Assembly (NCBI GenBank): GCA_964599635.1
Contig: CAZRGM010000012.1
Location: 1-64,000 of the forward strand
Length of the DNA stretch: 64,000 bases
Direction of reading: 5' to 3'
From: WJMT01 sp964599635
GTDB lineage: Bacteria > Acidobacteriota > Aminicenantia > Aminicenantales > Aminicenantaceae
In this document: positions 8,896 to 17,377 of the stretch, piece by piece
Position numbering within the stretch: position 1 is the first letter of the stretch
Layout of the letters: every line of letters starts with the position of its first letter
Made by a program: the position numbers and the translations under genes
Notes under the pieces: generated by a model
What the model was told of the DNA's origin: nothing
The model's database searches: none
What the model saw: only the letters and a program-made list of their open reading frames with translations

Positions 8896-8906
8896 TGTGT
8901 CCCCAT
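8571..8906 (-). pseudogene. C-terminal remnant of REP-associated (Y1-type) transposase
   Basis: The last 45 or so residues (SDDSIIKHSNPCYLG, then HRERFQEYVLQ and SLLDDIF) resemble the C-terminal tail of TnpA_REP transposases, where a HPLYLxLG segment is followed by ERxxxYRxLF and a final D-I helix. The catalytic HUH and Tyr regions are absent, and the frame upstream is just read-through of the right inverted repeat. I infer a non-functional fragment; similarity is by eye only. Confidence 0.45.
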
Positions 8907-9033
8907 ATTTGTTCAGGTGACCTTTTTGAGGCACAGACTTTCTTTCCTATTTCGTTTGGAATCAGGGTGAGGCGGTTGGCATAAATTTTGCTGTCTGTAT
9001 TGATGAATTAATGCATTTAATGTGGGAATTCAA

Positions 9034-10188
9034 ATGAAAAGAGTGCTTGTAAAGGGATTTTCATTTCTATGCTGTTGGATTTTCTTAAGTCCGTCCTTGC
9101 CGCAGGAAGAGCATGTAGAGAGAGTGGTCAGCATTGAAGTCCCGGTAAGGGTCTATAAAAAGGGGCATTTTATCAGGGACCTCTCCATTCACGACTTTCT
9201 GCTCTATGAAGACGGCGAACCTCAAAGGATCGATGCCGTGTATCTCATAAAGAAGAAAACCATTGAGAGAGAGGAAATGCATAAAGAAGCCGTAAAGACA
9301 AGAGAGCCTGAGATTGAATCACGGAACTTTGTGTTCGTGTTTGAGATACGTCACTACCTTCCCAAATTAAATGAGGTTATCGACTACTTTTTCAATAAAG
9401 TGATGCTCCCCGGAGATACGCTCAAAGTCTACACACCGGTTAAAGCCTATAACATAAAAGAGGATGCCTTAAAAATCCTGACCAAACAAAAGATCGCGAA
9501 TCAGCTGAAAGCCAAACTGAGAAAGGATATTATTCAGGGGGCGGTCGATTACAAAAGCCTTTATGAACAGATAAGAAAAATCGTTTACACAGAGGATTTT
9601 AGACCCAAAGGACTCGCGTGTATGACAGTTTTAAGAAAGATGAAGACTCTGCAGCAGGTAGATGTATCCAAGCTTATTGAGCTGTCAGAGAATCTCAAAC
9701 AAACTGAAGGGCAAAAGCACGTGTTTTTGTTTTATCAGAAACAGAGCCTTCCTATACCTGATTTTATTGAGCCCTTTGATAGAATGGAATTACTGACCAG
9801 TATGCCCCAGCATGTGGAAAAAATCAGAACCGCTTTTTCAGATGCCTCCATATCCGGTCATTTTGTCTTTATCACAAAAAAGCCATCCGATGAACTGGAT
9901 ATAACCCGCATGACTAATTATGCGGACCAAGAAATAAAAATGGAGGATTCCTCAGCCGAGATATTCGCTGCGTTTAATGACCTGGCTAAGGCAACCGGGG
10001 GCTTGACTGAAAGCTCGGCGAATGTGGCGGTAGCGTTTCAGAAGACAGTGGAAGCTACTGAAAATTATTATCTGGTCTACTACACGCCTAAAGACTATAA
10101 GGCGGACAACAAGTTCCATAAAATCGAGGTCCGGATTAGAGGGGGAGGCTACCGGATCACGCATCGGGCAGGCTATGTGGCCGATTGA
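9034..10188 (+). CDS. Exported VWFA-related domain protein
   Basis: Member of the VWFA-related family common in Acidobacteriota: signal peptide (about 1-25), an N-terminal beta domain (VSIEVPVRVYKKGHFIRDL through YEDGEPQRI) and a von Willebrand A-like domain, ending with the typical TENYYLVYYTP and GYRITHRAGY segment. Paralogous to the protein at 51683-52921. Function in the family is unknown; extracytoplasmic protein-protein interaction is likely. I take the ATG at 9034; a GTG at 9022 is possible, and neither has a clear Shine-Dalgarno. Confidence 0.85.
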   Translation: MKRVLVKGFSFLCCWIFLSPSLPQEEHVERVVSIEVPVRVYKKGHFIRDLSIHDFLLYEDGEPQRIDAVYLIKKKTIEREEMHKEAVKTREPEIESRNFVFVFEIRHYLPKLNEVIDYFFNKVMLPGDTLKVYTPVKAYNIKEDALKILTKQKIANQLKAKLRKDIIQGAVDYKSLYEQIRKIVYTEDFRPKGLACMTVLRKMKTLQQVDVSKLIELSENLKQTEGQKHVFLFYQKQSLPIPDFIEPFDRMELLTSMPQHVEKIRTAFSDASISGHFVFITKKPSDELDITRMTNYADQEIKMEDSSAEIFAAFNDLAKATGGLTESSANVAVAFQKTVEATENYYLVYYTPKDYKADNKFHKIEVRIRGGGYRITHRAGYVAD

Positions 10189-10213
10189 GAAAATAAAATT
10201 TTAGAGACTAAAA

Positions 10214-10743
10214 ATGAGAGTAACTTTGTTATTATTTCTTTCAATTTTTGCTTTGGGTTGTCTATTCTCCTGTGGAACCCAATCATCTTCTTTAGAAACA
10301 AGTCTTGAAGATAAAAAAATCCATGTCATTAATTTCAGAGATTTCACTTTGTATTTAGATTTCATATTGGGTACAGATCATAACAAAGACAGTGGATTTC
10401 AGAATCCATCCTCAATGGCTTTAGATTCTTTAAAAAACATTTATGTGTCGGATAAGGGAAACAATAGAATTCAAGTTTATTCAAGAACTGGAAAGCATCT
10501 AAGAACGACGACGATGAAGCCGTAAAAGAATTAAGGGGTTTGGATGTCTATTCAGTGGATATTGATAAGGAAGAATTGTGCTCTCTTTACAAATTCGATC
10601 CATCGGGCAAATTAGAACAGAAGGTGGCTTTACCTATAGACTGTGGGAGATTATTTATTGACTCTTCTAACAATTTCTATTTCCTAAGTGACATAACAAA
10701 TTTAGTTTACAAATACTCCTACATTTCAAATACATTTGAATGA
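10214..10743 (+). pseudogene. Broken 6-bladed beta-propeller lipoprotein
   Basis: A lipoprotein signal (LFSCG) and one NHL-type blade (NIYVSDKGNNRIQVYSRTGK) are read in one frame to a stop at 10523-10525. A second blade-like stretch (LYKFDPSGKLEQK, then LFIDSSNNFYFLSD) continues in another frame to 10743. The two parts together are about 175 residues, less than half of the intact relative at 10802-11986. I infer a frameshift near 10505-10525 plus loss of the 3' half. Confidence 0.65.
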
Positions 10744-10789
10744 AGTTAGCTTAATTTCCTTGTGCTTTTAAAGGAAATGTGAGCTAACT
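10744..10789 (+). promoter_or_regulatory. Leader hairpin abutting the Shine-Dalgarno of the 10802 gene
   Basis: Two nested stems: AGTTAGCT (10744-10751) with AGCTAACT (10782-10789), and TTTCCTT (10755-10761) with AAGGAAA (10771-10777), separated by a small internal loop and closed by a 9-base loop. The outer stem ends one base before the GGAGG of the downstream gene. There is no T-run, so it is not an intrinsic terminator for the broken gene upstream. Confidence 0.55.
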
Positions 10790-10801
10790 GGAGGAAATAA
10801 C

Positions 10802-11986
10802 ATGATTCAAAAAAAGAACAAACTTCAATGCATAAGATTTATAATTTTTGTTATTGGATTGATCACATCTGTTCACACAATTCCTGCTTTCAGTCAGTCT
10901 TTAAAGGAAATCTATGCCACCGGCTCTATTCGATTCATAGAAGAGATGAAAATTGATGAATCTCATCTTCCTGAAGGGGTATTTTTTGAGAGCGTCACAG
11001 ATATGGCTGCGGATGAGAGAGGAAATATTTATTTCTGCGACATTCAGGCCTGCAACATCAAGAAATTTTCTCCTGAAGGGAAATTTCTAAAAATTTTAGG
11101 AGGAAAAGGCCAAGGACCGGGTGAATTTAACTCCCCATCTCGGATGGTTGTATCAGGAAACCGCCTTTTTATTTATGACATTGGAAACCGCCGAATCTGC
11201 TCTCTAACCACTGAAGGAGAACAAATCAAATGCATCAATATCCAATATACCGAAGGCTTGCCCAGGAAAATGAAGGCTCATCCTCAGGGTGATCTCCTCA
11301 TCGAAAGGGAAGTCAATTATTACCATGAAAAAGATAAGCCCCAAGACATCCTTATCCAGGTCTTTTCCCCCGAACTGGAGCTAAAAAAGACTCTGTTCAA
11401 GTATTCTGTCCTGAGAAATATATTCCGGACCATCAATGGGATGTTTTCCAATATCATTCAACCTTTTTCTCCCTATGTGTACTGGTCGATTTTACCGGAT
11501 GGAAAAGTCATCATCGGCCTTTCGGAAGACTATACTGTGCAGATCCATCACCTAGAAGAAGGGAAGCTGTCTTCCTTCACCCATCCTTATAAGCCCGTGA
11601 AAGTGACCCATGAGGATAAAGAAAAATTTTTTTCTAATCTTGTCTATTCCACATCTCAAGGCAGAATAGAACCGCCTGAAGAAATTAAAAAACTGACCAA
11701 ATTTCCAAAGACCAAACCAGCCTTCGATGCTCTATTGGTAGATTATGAGGGCAACATCCTGGTGCACCCAACCCAAAAAGATTCTGAAAGCTTTCCTCCC
11801 CGATTTGATGCGTTCACTTATCAAGGTCAGTTTATCGGAACCGTCAGCATTATAGAAGGGATCCAAGATTTTCCGCTCAGAGTTTTTGTGGATAAACACA
11901 GCCTATGGACCCTTGTCAGTGACAAACAGGGAAAGCTTAAAGTTGTAAAATATAAGATCGCCTCTTCTACAGAGCGAGTTTCTTAA
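10802..11986 (+). CDS. Exported 6-bladed beta-propeller protein
   Basis: Signal peptide (about 10-33, cleaved after AFSQS) followed by repeated blades with the NHL/6-bladed pattern, for example GNIYFCDIQACNIKKFSPEG, GPGEFNSPSRM and RLFIYDIGNRRICSL. At 394 aa it is a complete member of the group. Such proteins are abundant in Bacteroidetes and Aminicenantes and probably act as secreted binding scaffolds; no catalytic motif is visible. GGAGG precedes the ATG with good spacing. An intact neighbour to the truncated relative immediately upstream. Confidence 0.82.
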   Translation: MIQKKNKLQCIRFIIFVIGLITSVHTIPAFSQSLKEIYATGSIRFIEEMKIDESHLPEGVFFESVTDMAADERGNIYFCDIQACNIKKFSPEGKFLKILGGKGQGPGEFNSPSRMVVSGNRLFIYDIGNRRICSLTTEGEQIKCINIQYTEGLPRKMKAHPQGDLLIEREVNYYHEKDKPQDILIQVFSPELELKKTLFKYSVLRNIFRTINGMFSNIIQPFSPYVYWSILPDGKVIIGLSEDYTVQIHHLEEGKLSSFTHPYKPVKVTHEDKEKFFSNLVYSTSQGRIEPPEEIKKLTKFPKTKPAFDALLVDYEGNILVHPTQKDSESFPPRFDAFTYQGQFIGTVSIIEGIQDFPLRVFVDKHSLWTLVSDKQGKLKVVKYKIASSTERVS

Positions 11987-12347
11987 TTATATGATTAGAT
12001 CCTGAGAATTTCTCTATGACAAAAAGCACATACCGGATATCCACACTGGTAAAGAATGGATTACAGAATAAGAAATTCTTTAAAGGATTCTGCAAAGAGC
12101 CGGTTGCATCGCGGATTGATATTTTTTCACTCTTTCTTATCTAGTGGGAGTCCAGATTGGCTTATTTTTAAAAGTTTTGGTCTGTCTTCTGTCAATGTTT
12201 AATGTGAAACACCAGTAATTGACTGCTTTTCGGCTCAAATTTCGGCTGTTTATGAGTACTTCAATAAATTTTTTCATACAGCTTTTTTTCTGAACCTCTT
12301 TGATATAGTCAAAACCGCCAAAGTTAATGGCTCTTTCAATTTCGATA
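11987..12347. other. Intergenic region without recognisable gene
   Basis: A 361-bp convergent spacer between the propeller gene and the S9 peptidase gene. I see no RNA gene, no clear terminator and no member of the dispersed repeat family. A minus-strand reading frame here overlaps the S9 stop and lacks a ribosome site. Confidence 0.5.
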
Positions 12348-14369
12348 TCAATTTTTGTTTTTTTCAAACCAGCTCATCAAGTAAAGCTGCTGCAGGAGTC
12401 TGTGGGAGGGCCGTCTCCAGCCATGATACTCATCGGGCATCCGCACCAAAAGTGTATCTTTTTTGAGCATTTTGAGCGCTCTGTAGTATTCTTCGCTCTG
12501 GGAGATGGGAGTCCTTAGGTCCGACTCACCGGTCATGACCATAGTGGGTGTTGTGACATTCTCCACATAGTGGAGAGGTGAGCGGAGGGCGTATTCTATG
12601 GGATCTTCCCAGGGATATTTTTTAAACTGGCGGTACCAGGAAGCTCCGTCTGTGGTGCCCACAAACGAGTGCCAGTTGATGACAGGGCGCATGGACACAG
12701 CGGCTGTGAACCGGTCGGTGTGGCCCACGATCCAGGCGGTCAAGACTCCGCCGCCGCTTCCTCCGCACACAAAAAGATTGTCCTCGTCAATAAAGCCTTT
12801 GGAGATGGCTTCATCCACTCCAGCCATCAGGTCATCCAGGTCTTTTCCTGGATAAGAATATTGAATCCCATTGACAAAGTCCTGTCCGTAGCCCGTGCTT
12901 CCTCTGGGATTCATGTACAAAACCGCGTATCCATTGGCCGCAAAGTTCTGCCAGGCCCAGTTGAACTGAACTGAGTACATGGCCCAGGGGCCGCCATGGA
13001 TCCACAAAAGCATAGGGTATTTTTTGCCCTCTTCAAACTCAGCAGGCTTAATCAGCCAACCCTGAAGGTCCAGACCATCCGGGGATTTAAACCACATCTC
13101 TTCCACTTCACCCAGCTTAACATCCTCCAGTATGTCTTGGTTGACATCCACCAGTTCACGCATTTGTTCTGGTTCCTGGAGATTGAAGGTCATCAAATAT
13201 CCCGGCCTGTAAAAAGTAGAGCGGGTGGAGGCGATCTGTCCGTTATCAGCCATGGATAAGCCAGAGAGATAGTGGTTTCCCTGGGTGATTTTATCAATTT
13301 TTCCGTCTAAGGAGATAAAATAAATGTTGGCCGCTCCCTTTTCTGCCATCAGGTAGTAGAGGCCTGAATTGTCCTGAGCCCAGGTCACAGAATAGGGAGA
13401 ATTGGGGAAATCTTTGCCCAGCAGGCGCTTGTTTTGGCCCTCTATGTCCATAATATAAAGATTGGAAAGGTGGCTGGTGTATTCCTTGTCATCATATCCG
13501 GTGTAAGCGATCCATTGGCCGTTGGGAGAAATCCGGGGTCCCCTGTCAGGACCTTTTCGGGTGGTGAGCGGTGTGATGTCCAGGGTATCTAAATCCACAG
13601 TGTAGATCTCAGTGTCGCCGTGCAGGTATTCTGCGTCTGGTTTTCGTATGGCGCTGAAATAGATTCTTTCTCCGTTTAAATCCCACTGGGGGTCACTATG
13701 GGAGTAATCACCGGAAGTGATTTTTTTTGGTGTACCCCCTGTACGTGCATCAATGATATAGATGTGGGAATAGCCTTTAGGCACCGGCCCTCTTCCATCG
13801 CGCCTCCAGGACAGACGGTCAATGATAATGGCAGGCTTGGCCCATTCTGCTCCTCTGGGTCTCTGGGGAAGCTGAACTTTTAAAATAGGATCTGTGTCTC
13901 TGATAAACATGGTGAAGGCGAGCTTTTCACCGTCCGGGGACCAGCGAAGGCTTGAGGGAGAGTTATTCAGATGGGTGAGCTGCGCGGTCTCTCTTGTGTC
14001 CAGCCACATCACATGGATCTGGGTGGAGCCGCTTCGGTCCGAGAGAAAAGCTATCTTTTTTCCGCAGGGGGACCAGACCGGAGAAGAGTCGCTCCAGTTT
14101 CCATGGGTGAGTTCCCTCACTCGCTGTCCCTGGGTATCTACAATCCACAAATTGCCGGTATATCGGTCCTTTTTCTCATCCACCCAACTCCGGACAAAAA
14201 TAATTTGCTTTCCATCCGGAGAAATCATGGGATTGCTGATGGATTCCATGTCCATGAAGGTCTCTTTATCCAGCCGTTTTGTGTCTTGGTCTTCAGCCCA
14301 GAGCATGCCCTGAAAGGCCAGGGCTACAGCCAGAAAAAAGATGAGAGTTGTGATTGATTTTTTTGACAT
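12348..14369 (-). CDS. Exported S9 family (acylaminoacyl/prolyl oligopeptidase-like) peptidase
   Basis: Serine peptidase of 673 aa. Signal peptide (about 5-25), a beta-propeller of PD40/WD40-like repeats (PMISPDGKQIIF, PVWSPCGKKIAFLSD, LRWSPDGEKLAF) to about residue 410, then an alpha/beta-hydrolase domain. Catalytic triad by motif: Ser538 (GGSGGG), Asp617 (GESDLRTP), His649 (YHGW). AGGAGG lies just upstream of the ATG. It likely cleaves short peptides in the periplasm, in keeping with the many other peptidases in the window. Confidence 0.93.
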   Translation of the reverse strand: MSKKSITTLIFFLAVALAFQGMLWAEDQDTKRLDKETFMDMESISNPMISPDGKQIIFVRSWVDEKKDRYTGNLWIVDTQGQRVRELTHGNWSDSSPVWSPCGKKIAFLSDRSGSTQIHVMWLDTRETAQLTHLNNSPSSLRWSPDGEKLAFTMFIRDTDPILKVQLPQRPRGAEWAKPAIIIDRLSWRRDGRGPVPKGYSHIYIIDARTGGTPKKITSGDYSHSDPQWDLNGERIYFSAIRKPDAEYLHGDTEIYTVDLDTLDITPLTTRKGPDRGPRISPNGQWIAYTGYDDKEYTSHLSNLYIMDIEGQNKRLLGKDFPNSPYSVTWAQDNSGLYYLMAEKGAANIYFISLDGKIDKITQGNHYLSGLSMADNGQIASTRSTFYRPGYLMTFNLQEPEQMRELVDVNQDILEDVKLGEVEEMWFKSPDGLDLQGWLIKPAEFEEGKKYPMLLWIHGGPWAMYSVQFNWAWQNFAANGYAVLYMNPRGSTGYGQDFVNGIQYSYPGKDLDDLMAGVDEAISKGFIDEDNLFVCGGSGGGVLTAWIVGHTDRFTAAVSMRPVINWHSFVGTTDGASWYRQFKKYPWEDPIEYALRSPLHYVENVTTPTMVMTGESDLRTPISQSEEYYRALKMLKKDTLLVRMPDEYHGWRRPSHRLLQQLYLMSWFEKNKN

Positions 14370-14440
14370 AAGTTCCTCCTACGTAAAATTTGATATCTGG
14401 TTTATTTTAAATCCCGATTCATGTTTGGTAAATAAATTTT

Positions 14441-15340
14441 TTACTGGGCGGCTCTTGTTTTTTCCATCTGCACATAAAGGGGCGGAGAGGATTTGTCCTT
14501 ATCCTGTCCCATGTAGAGTGTGGTATGAGGAAAGGGAATCTCGATATCCAGCTCATCGAATTTCTTTTTGATCCGGCGATTGAATTCTCTGCCGACTCCC
14601 CACTGCTTGCCAGGCAGAGTCCGAGTCCGGGCCCTTATGATCACAGCAGAATCGCCGAACCGGTCGAGCCCGAAAATTTCAATAGGCTGTAAGATTTGAT
14701 CTTTGTACTCTAAATCTTGGCGCATCTCATCATCTATTTGTTTTATGACCTCCATCACTTCATCCGCATCTTCTCTGTAGGCAACCCCAATATCAAAGAG
14801 ATAGCAGGAATATTCTTTAGTCTTGTTAGACACAATAGTAATGTTACTGTTGGGTATGAAATGAACGTTTCCTTCTAAGTCCCGAAGCCGAGTCAGCTTC
14901 AGGTTTATTTTTTCCACCACTCCGGATATTCCCCCAACTTCCACAATATCTCCTATTCTGATCTGGTCTTCAAGAAGGATAAAGAAACCATTGATAATAT
15001 CCTTGACCAGACTCTGTCCAGCAAAACCGATGGCTATGCCTACAATTCCTGCTGCAGCTAAAAGAGGCCCGATTTCAATGCCGATTTGTCCCATAAGGAT
15101 AAGCAGAGCCAGTGTCACAACTGTGATTTTTAGGGTATTTTTTATCACAGAACTAATGGTGTCTGCCCTTTTTCTGGATTCTTCATCTTCTCTTTTTTTA
15201 AATAACAGTTTAGAAAGTTTTTTGGAAAAGCCTTTCACAAGTTTAAGGACAATCCATAGTGCGATAAGGATCAGCACTATTTTTAGACCTGAGAAAAGAA
15301 GCCAATCTTTCGCTGCCGTTAATATGGCGGTCGTGTCCAT
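14441..15340 (-). CDS. MscS family mechanosensitive channel
   Basis: Small-conductance mechanosensitive ion channel releasing solutes under hypo-osmotic shock. 299 aa with an N-terminal helix (about 15-35), two further helices (70-90, 92-115) and the Gly/Ala-rich pore helix GIVGIAIGFAGQSLVKDIING. The cytosolic beta domain begins with IRIGDIVEVGGISGVVEKI. Ends with a short Lys-rich tail. AAGGAGG precedes the ATG. Stands alone, 71 bp downstream of the S9 start on the same strand. Confidence 0.92.
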   Translation of the reverse strand: MDTTAILTAAKDWLLFSGLKIVLILIALWIVLKLVKGFSKKLSKLLFKKREDEESRKRADTISSVIKNTLKITVVTLALLILMGQIGIEIGPLLAAAGIVGIAIGFAGQSLVKDIINGFFILLEDQIRIGDIVEVGGISGVVEKINLKLTRLRDLEGNVHFIPNSNITIVSNKTKEYSCYLFDIGVAYREDADEVMEVIKQIDDEMRQDLEYKDQILQPIEIFGLDRFGDSAVIIRARTRTLPGKQWGVGREFNRRIKKKFDELDIEIPFPHTTLYMGQDKDKSSPPLYVQMEKTRAAQ

Positions 15341-15571
15341 TTTAATCCCTCCTTATTTTATTTTTTTGATTTGCTGTCCACATCAATGAGTGTTTATTAT
15401 ATGTATTTTGTGAGTGTGAATAAAGATACGCTCCATCCAATAAACTCTAAGACAACAGGAAGGACACTGCTGATCAAAATCGGAGCGCTCATAAGACAGT
15501 CACAGATCTAAAAAAGCGATATGGGGATCGAGAGGTGAGTGACTTTCAAAAATTTATTTCATCTCTTAATC

Positions 15572-15781
15572 TTATCCGCCTCTTTTTTCCCTTTTTCTAT
15601 GAATTTCTTTCATCACGTTTTTGTGAAGAATCAAAAAATAATAGATCATAAGGCAGACCAGAATGACTAAAAATCTGAGAGTATTTCCCATGAACAGGGA
15701 AGCAAGGGCATAGATAAAAACTCCGATCAGGAGAAATAAGTGCAGAAAAGAAAAGGCCCAGTCAATAAAATCTGATTTCAT
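15572..15781 (-). CDS. Small two-helix membrane protein coupled to the cyclophilin gene
   Basis: 69-aa protein with two hydrophobic segments (about 8-30 and 34-52) and a very basic tail ending HRKREKRGG, which should stay cytosolic. Its ATG overlaps the TGA of the cyclophilin gene as ATGA, so translation is probably coupled. No family recognised. The 231 bp downstream to the MscS gene contain nothing clear. Confidence 0.7.
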   Translation of the reverse strand: MKSDFIDWAFSFLHLFLLIGVFIYALASLFMGNTLRFLVILVCLMIYYFLILHKNVMKEIHRKREKRGG

Positions 15782-16356
15782 TTTCTCCTTATGGAAAGGA
15801 TTTCAATGGTTTCTTTGGGGACATCTCGCATCCCATGAGAGGTTGTGGTCTGAGTGTTGGCAATGGCTTCAACTGTGTCTGTCCCCTCAGTAACTTTTCC
15901 AAACACACAGTATCCCCAGCCATCAGATGTTTTTGAAGTGAAGTCTAAAAATTCATTGTCAGCATGATTGATAAAGAACTGACAGGTGGCACTATGGGGA
16001 TCTGCGGTTCGAGCCACGGCAATGGTGTATCTTTGATTTTTAAGTCCATTATCAGCCTCGTTCTTTATTGGTTCATTGGCTTGCTTCTCTACAAAATCAG
16101 GGGTAAGCCCTCCTCCTTGAATCATGAATCCTTTTATGACCCGGTGAAAAATAGTGTTGTCATAAAATTTATTGTCAACATAATCAAGAAAATTTTGTAC
16201 TGTTATGGGAGCTTTGTCCTTATAAAGCTCGACTGTCATATTTCCTTTGTTTGTTTTTATTTCTACAAGCATTTTATTTTCCTCTGCATAAGTTTTTGTG
16301 CTGAAAAAAAGTAATGAAAAAAAGGCTAATGAAAGAATAAATATTTTTTTAATCAT
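15778..16356 (-). CDS. Exported cyclophilin-type peptidyl-prolyl isomerase
   Basis: Catalyses cis-trans isomerisation of Xaa-Pro bonds, here outside the cytoplasm. Signal peptide (about 1-24, TYAEE), then the compact bacterial cyclophilin fold: EIKTNKGNMTVELY, active-site FHRVIKGFMIQGG, CQFFIN and GYCVFGKV. 192 aa from the ATG at 16356, which has AAAAAGGAGG just upstream; an ATG at 16374 would place the ribosome site inside the gene. Co-transcribed with the small membrane protein through a 4-base overlap. Confidence 0.92.
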   Translation of the reverse strand: MIKKIFILSLAFFSLLFFSTKTYAEENKMLVEIKTNKGNMTVELYKDKAPITVQNFLDYVDNKFYDNTIFHRVIKGFMIQGGGLTPDFVEKQANEPIKNEADNGLKNQRYTIAVARTADPHSATCQFFINHADNEFLDFTSKTSDGWGYCVFGKVTEGTDTVEAIANTQTTTSHGMRDVPKETIEILSIRRK

Positions 16357-16504
16357 GAATTCCTCCTTTTTCATAGGTTAAGATAAACAAAATACCAGAA
16401 TATCAATCTAAAAGCAATTGGTGAATCGGAAATGGGAAAATCGGGTTAATTTTTTTTCCTCAATCATGTATACTAAGCAAAATAATGTTTGACCAGAGGG
16501 ATTA

Positions 16505-17329
16505 ATGCAGCGAGTTAAGAACATGTCCAAGGCCATTTTTATTTTAACCTTTGTTTTTGTTTTATGTGCATCCACTGCTTTGGCTCAGGGGAAAATAGAA
16601 TTCGGATTTCACTATTCAGGTTGGACTCTGAATGTGCTTCGAGGACTGATTGAAGGTGCTCTCGGTGACAGCCTGGAGTCGAAATTGGAAGATGACTTTC
16701 TTTCAGATATTCAGGATGATTATCCTTATTTAGAAGAACAAGAATATGAACAAAATATTTCTTTTGATTCAAGTGGGGATAATTTTGGATTTGAGTTGAG
16801 ATGGTATCCTGGTGGTTACGATGGATCATTCAGTTTAGGCTTTTCTTTAGAGAAAACAACGATGCGGGTGGCCCTAACGGATGTCTATGCTCGAATGGAT
16901 CTTGATCCTGATGCCAGTTTTGATGCAAACGCAAACGCGGAATACATAATCAATCCTCTTTCATTTCATTTAAGTTTCCGCTGGGATCTTTTTCCATCCT
17001 CAAGAATAAGTCCTTACTTCACTTTTGGATTTGGAGCCGCTACAGGAACTGCATTGGAGAATTCCGAACTCAGCTATTCTTATTCAGGTGAACTGGACAT
17101 TGGGGGCCAGATCAAAGAATCTTATTCTGGAAGCAAGACCCAAACTTTAGACGAAGTCCGTCAGGAGCTTAAAGATGAAGGGGAGGAATTTTTCCTGCCG
17201 GGATTTATTCCTTTTATCCAATTAAATTTGGGGCTAAAAGGGGAGATAACGAGGAACCTCTCTCTGCTTCTGGACGCAGGGATTTGGGATGGCTTTCTGT
17301 TGAGGGGCGGAATAGCTGTCAGGTTATAA
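16505..17329 (+). CDS. Probable outer-membrane beta-barrel protein
   Basis: Signal peptide (about 8-28, ALAQG) followed by alternating hydrophobic/polar strands ending in an aromatic or hydrophobic residue (FELRWYPGG, SFHLSFRWDLFP, ISPYFTFGFGAATG) and a C-terminal strand LLRGGIAVRL. An acidic insert (about 55-85) lies between the first strands. Length 274 aa. No specific function recognised. AGAGGG lies near the ATG; the second Met (residue 7) is an alternative start. Confidence 0.7.
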   Translation: MQRVKNMSKAIFILTFVFVLCASTALAQGKIEFGFHYSGWTLNVLRGLIEGALGDSLESKLEDDFLSDIQDDYPYLEEQEYEQNISFDSSGDNFGFELRWYPGGYDGSFSLGFSLEKTTMRVALTDVYARMDLDPDASFDANANAEYIINPLSFHLSFRWDLFPSSRISPYFTFGFGAATGTALENSELSYSYSGELDIGGQIKESYSGSKTQTLDEVRQELKDEGEEFFLPGFIPFIQLNLGLKGEITRNLSLLLDAGIWDGFLLRGGIAVRL

Positions 17330-17377
17330 AATTTGCTTGTAAATACATATATATTTTATGAAAAAAAAGGAGGAATC

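Noticed and set aside
12137..12367. 76-codon minus-strand frame overlapping the S9 stop
   Set aside because: TTG start without ribosome site, overlaps the S9 gene and matches no family I know.
15470..15545. Peptide resembling an ABC ATPase start (VTDLKKRYGDREV)
   Set aside because: Only about a dozen residues, no start site and no Walker A following; probably chance.
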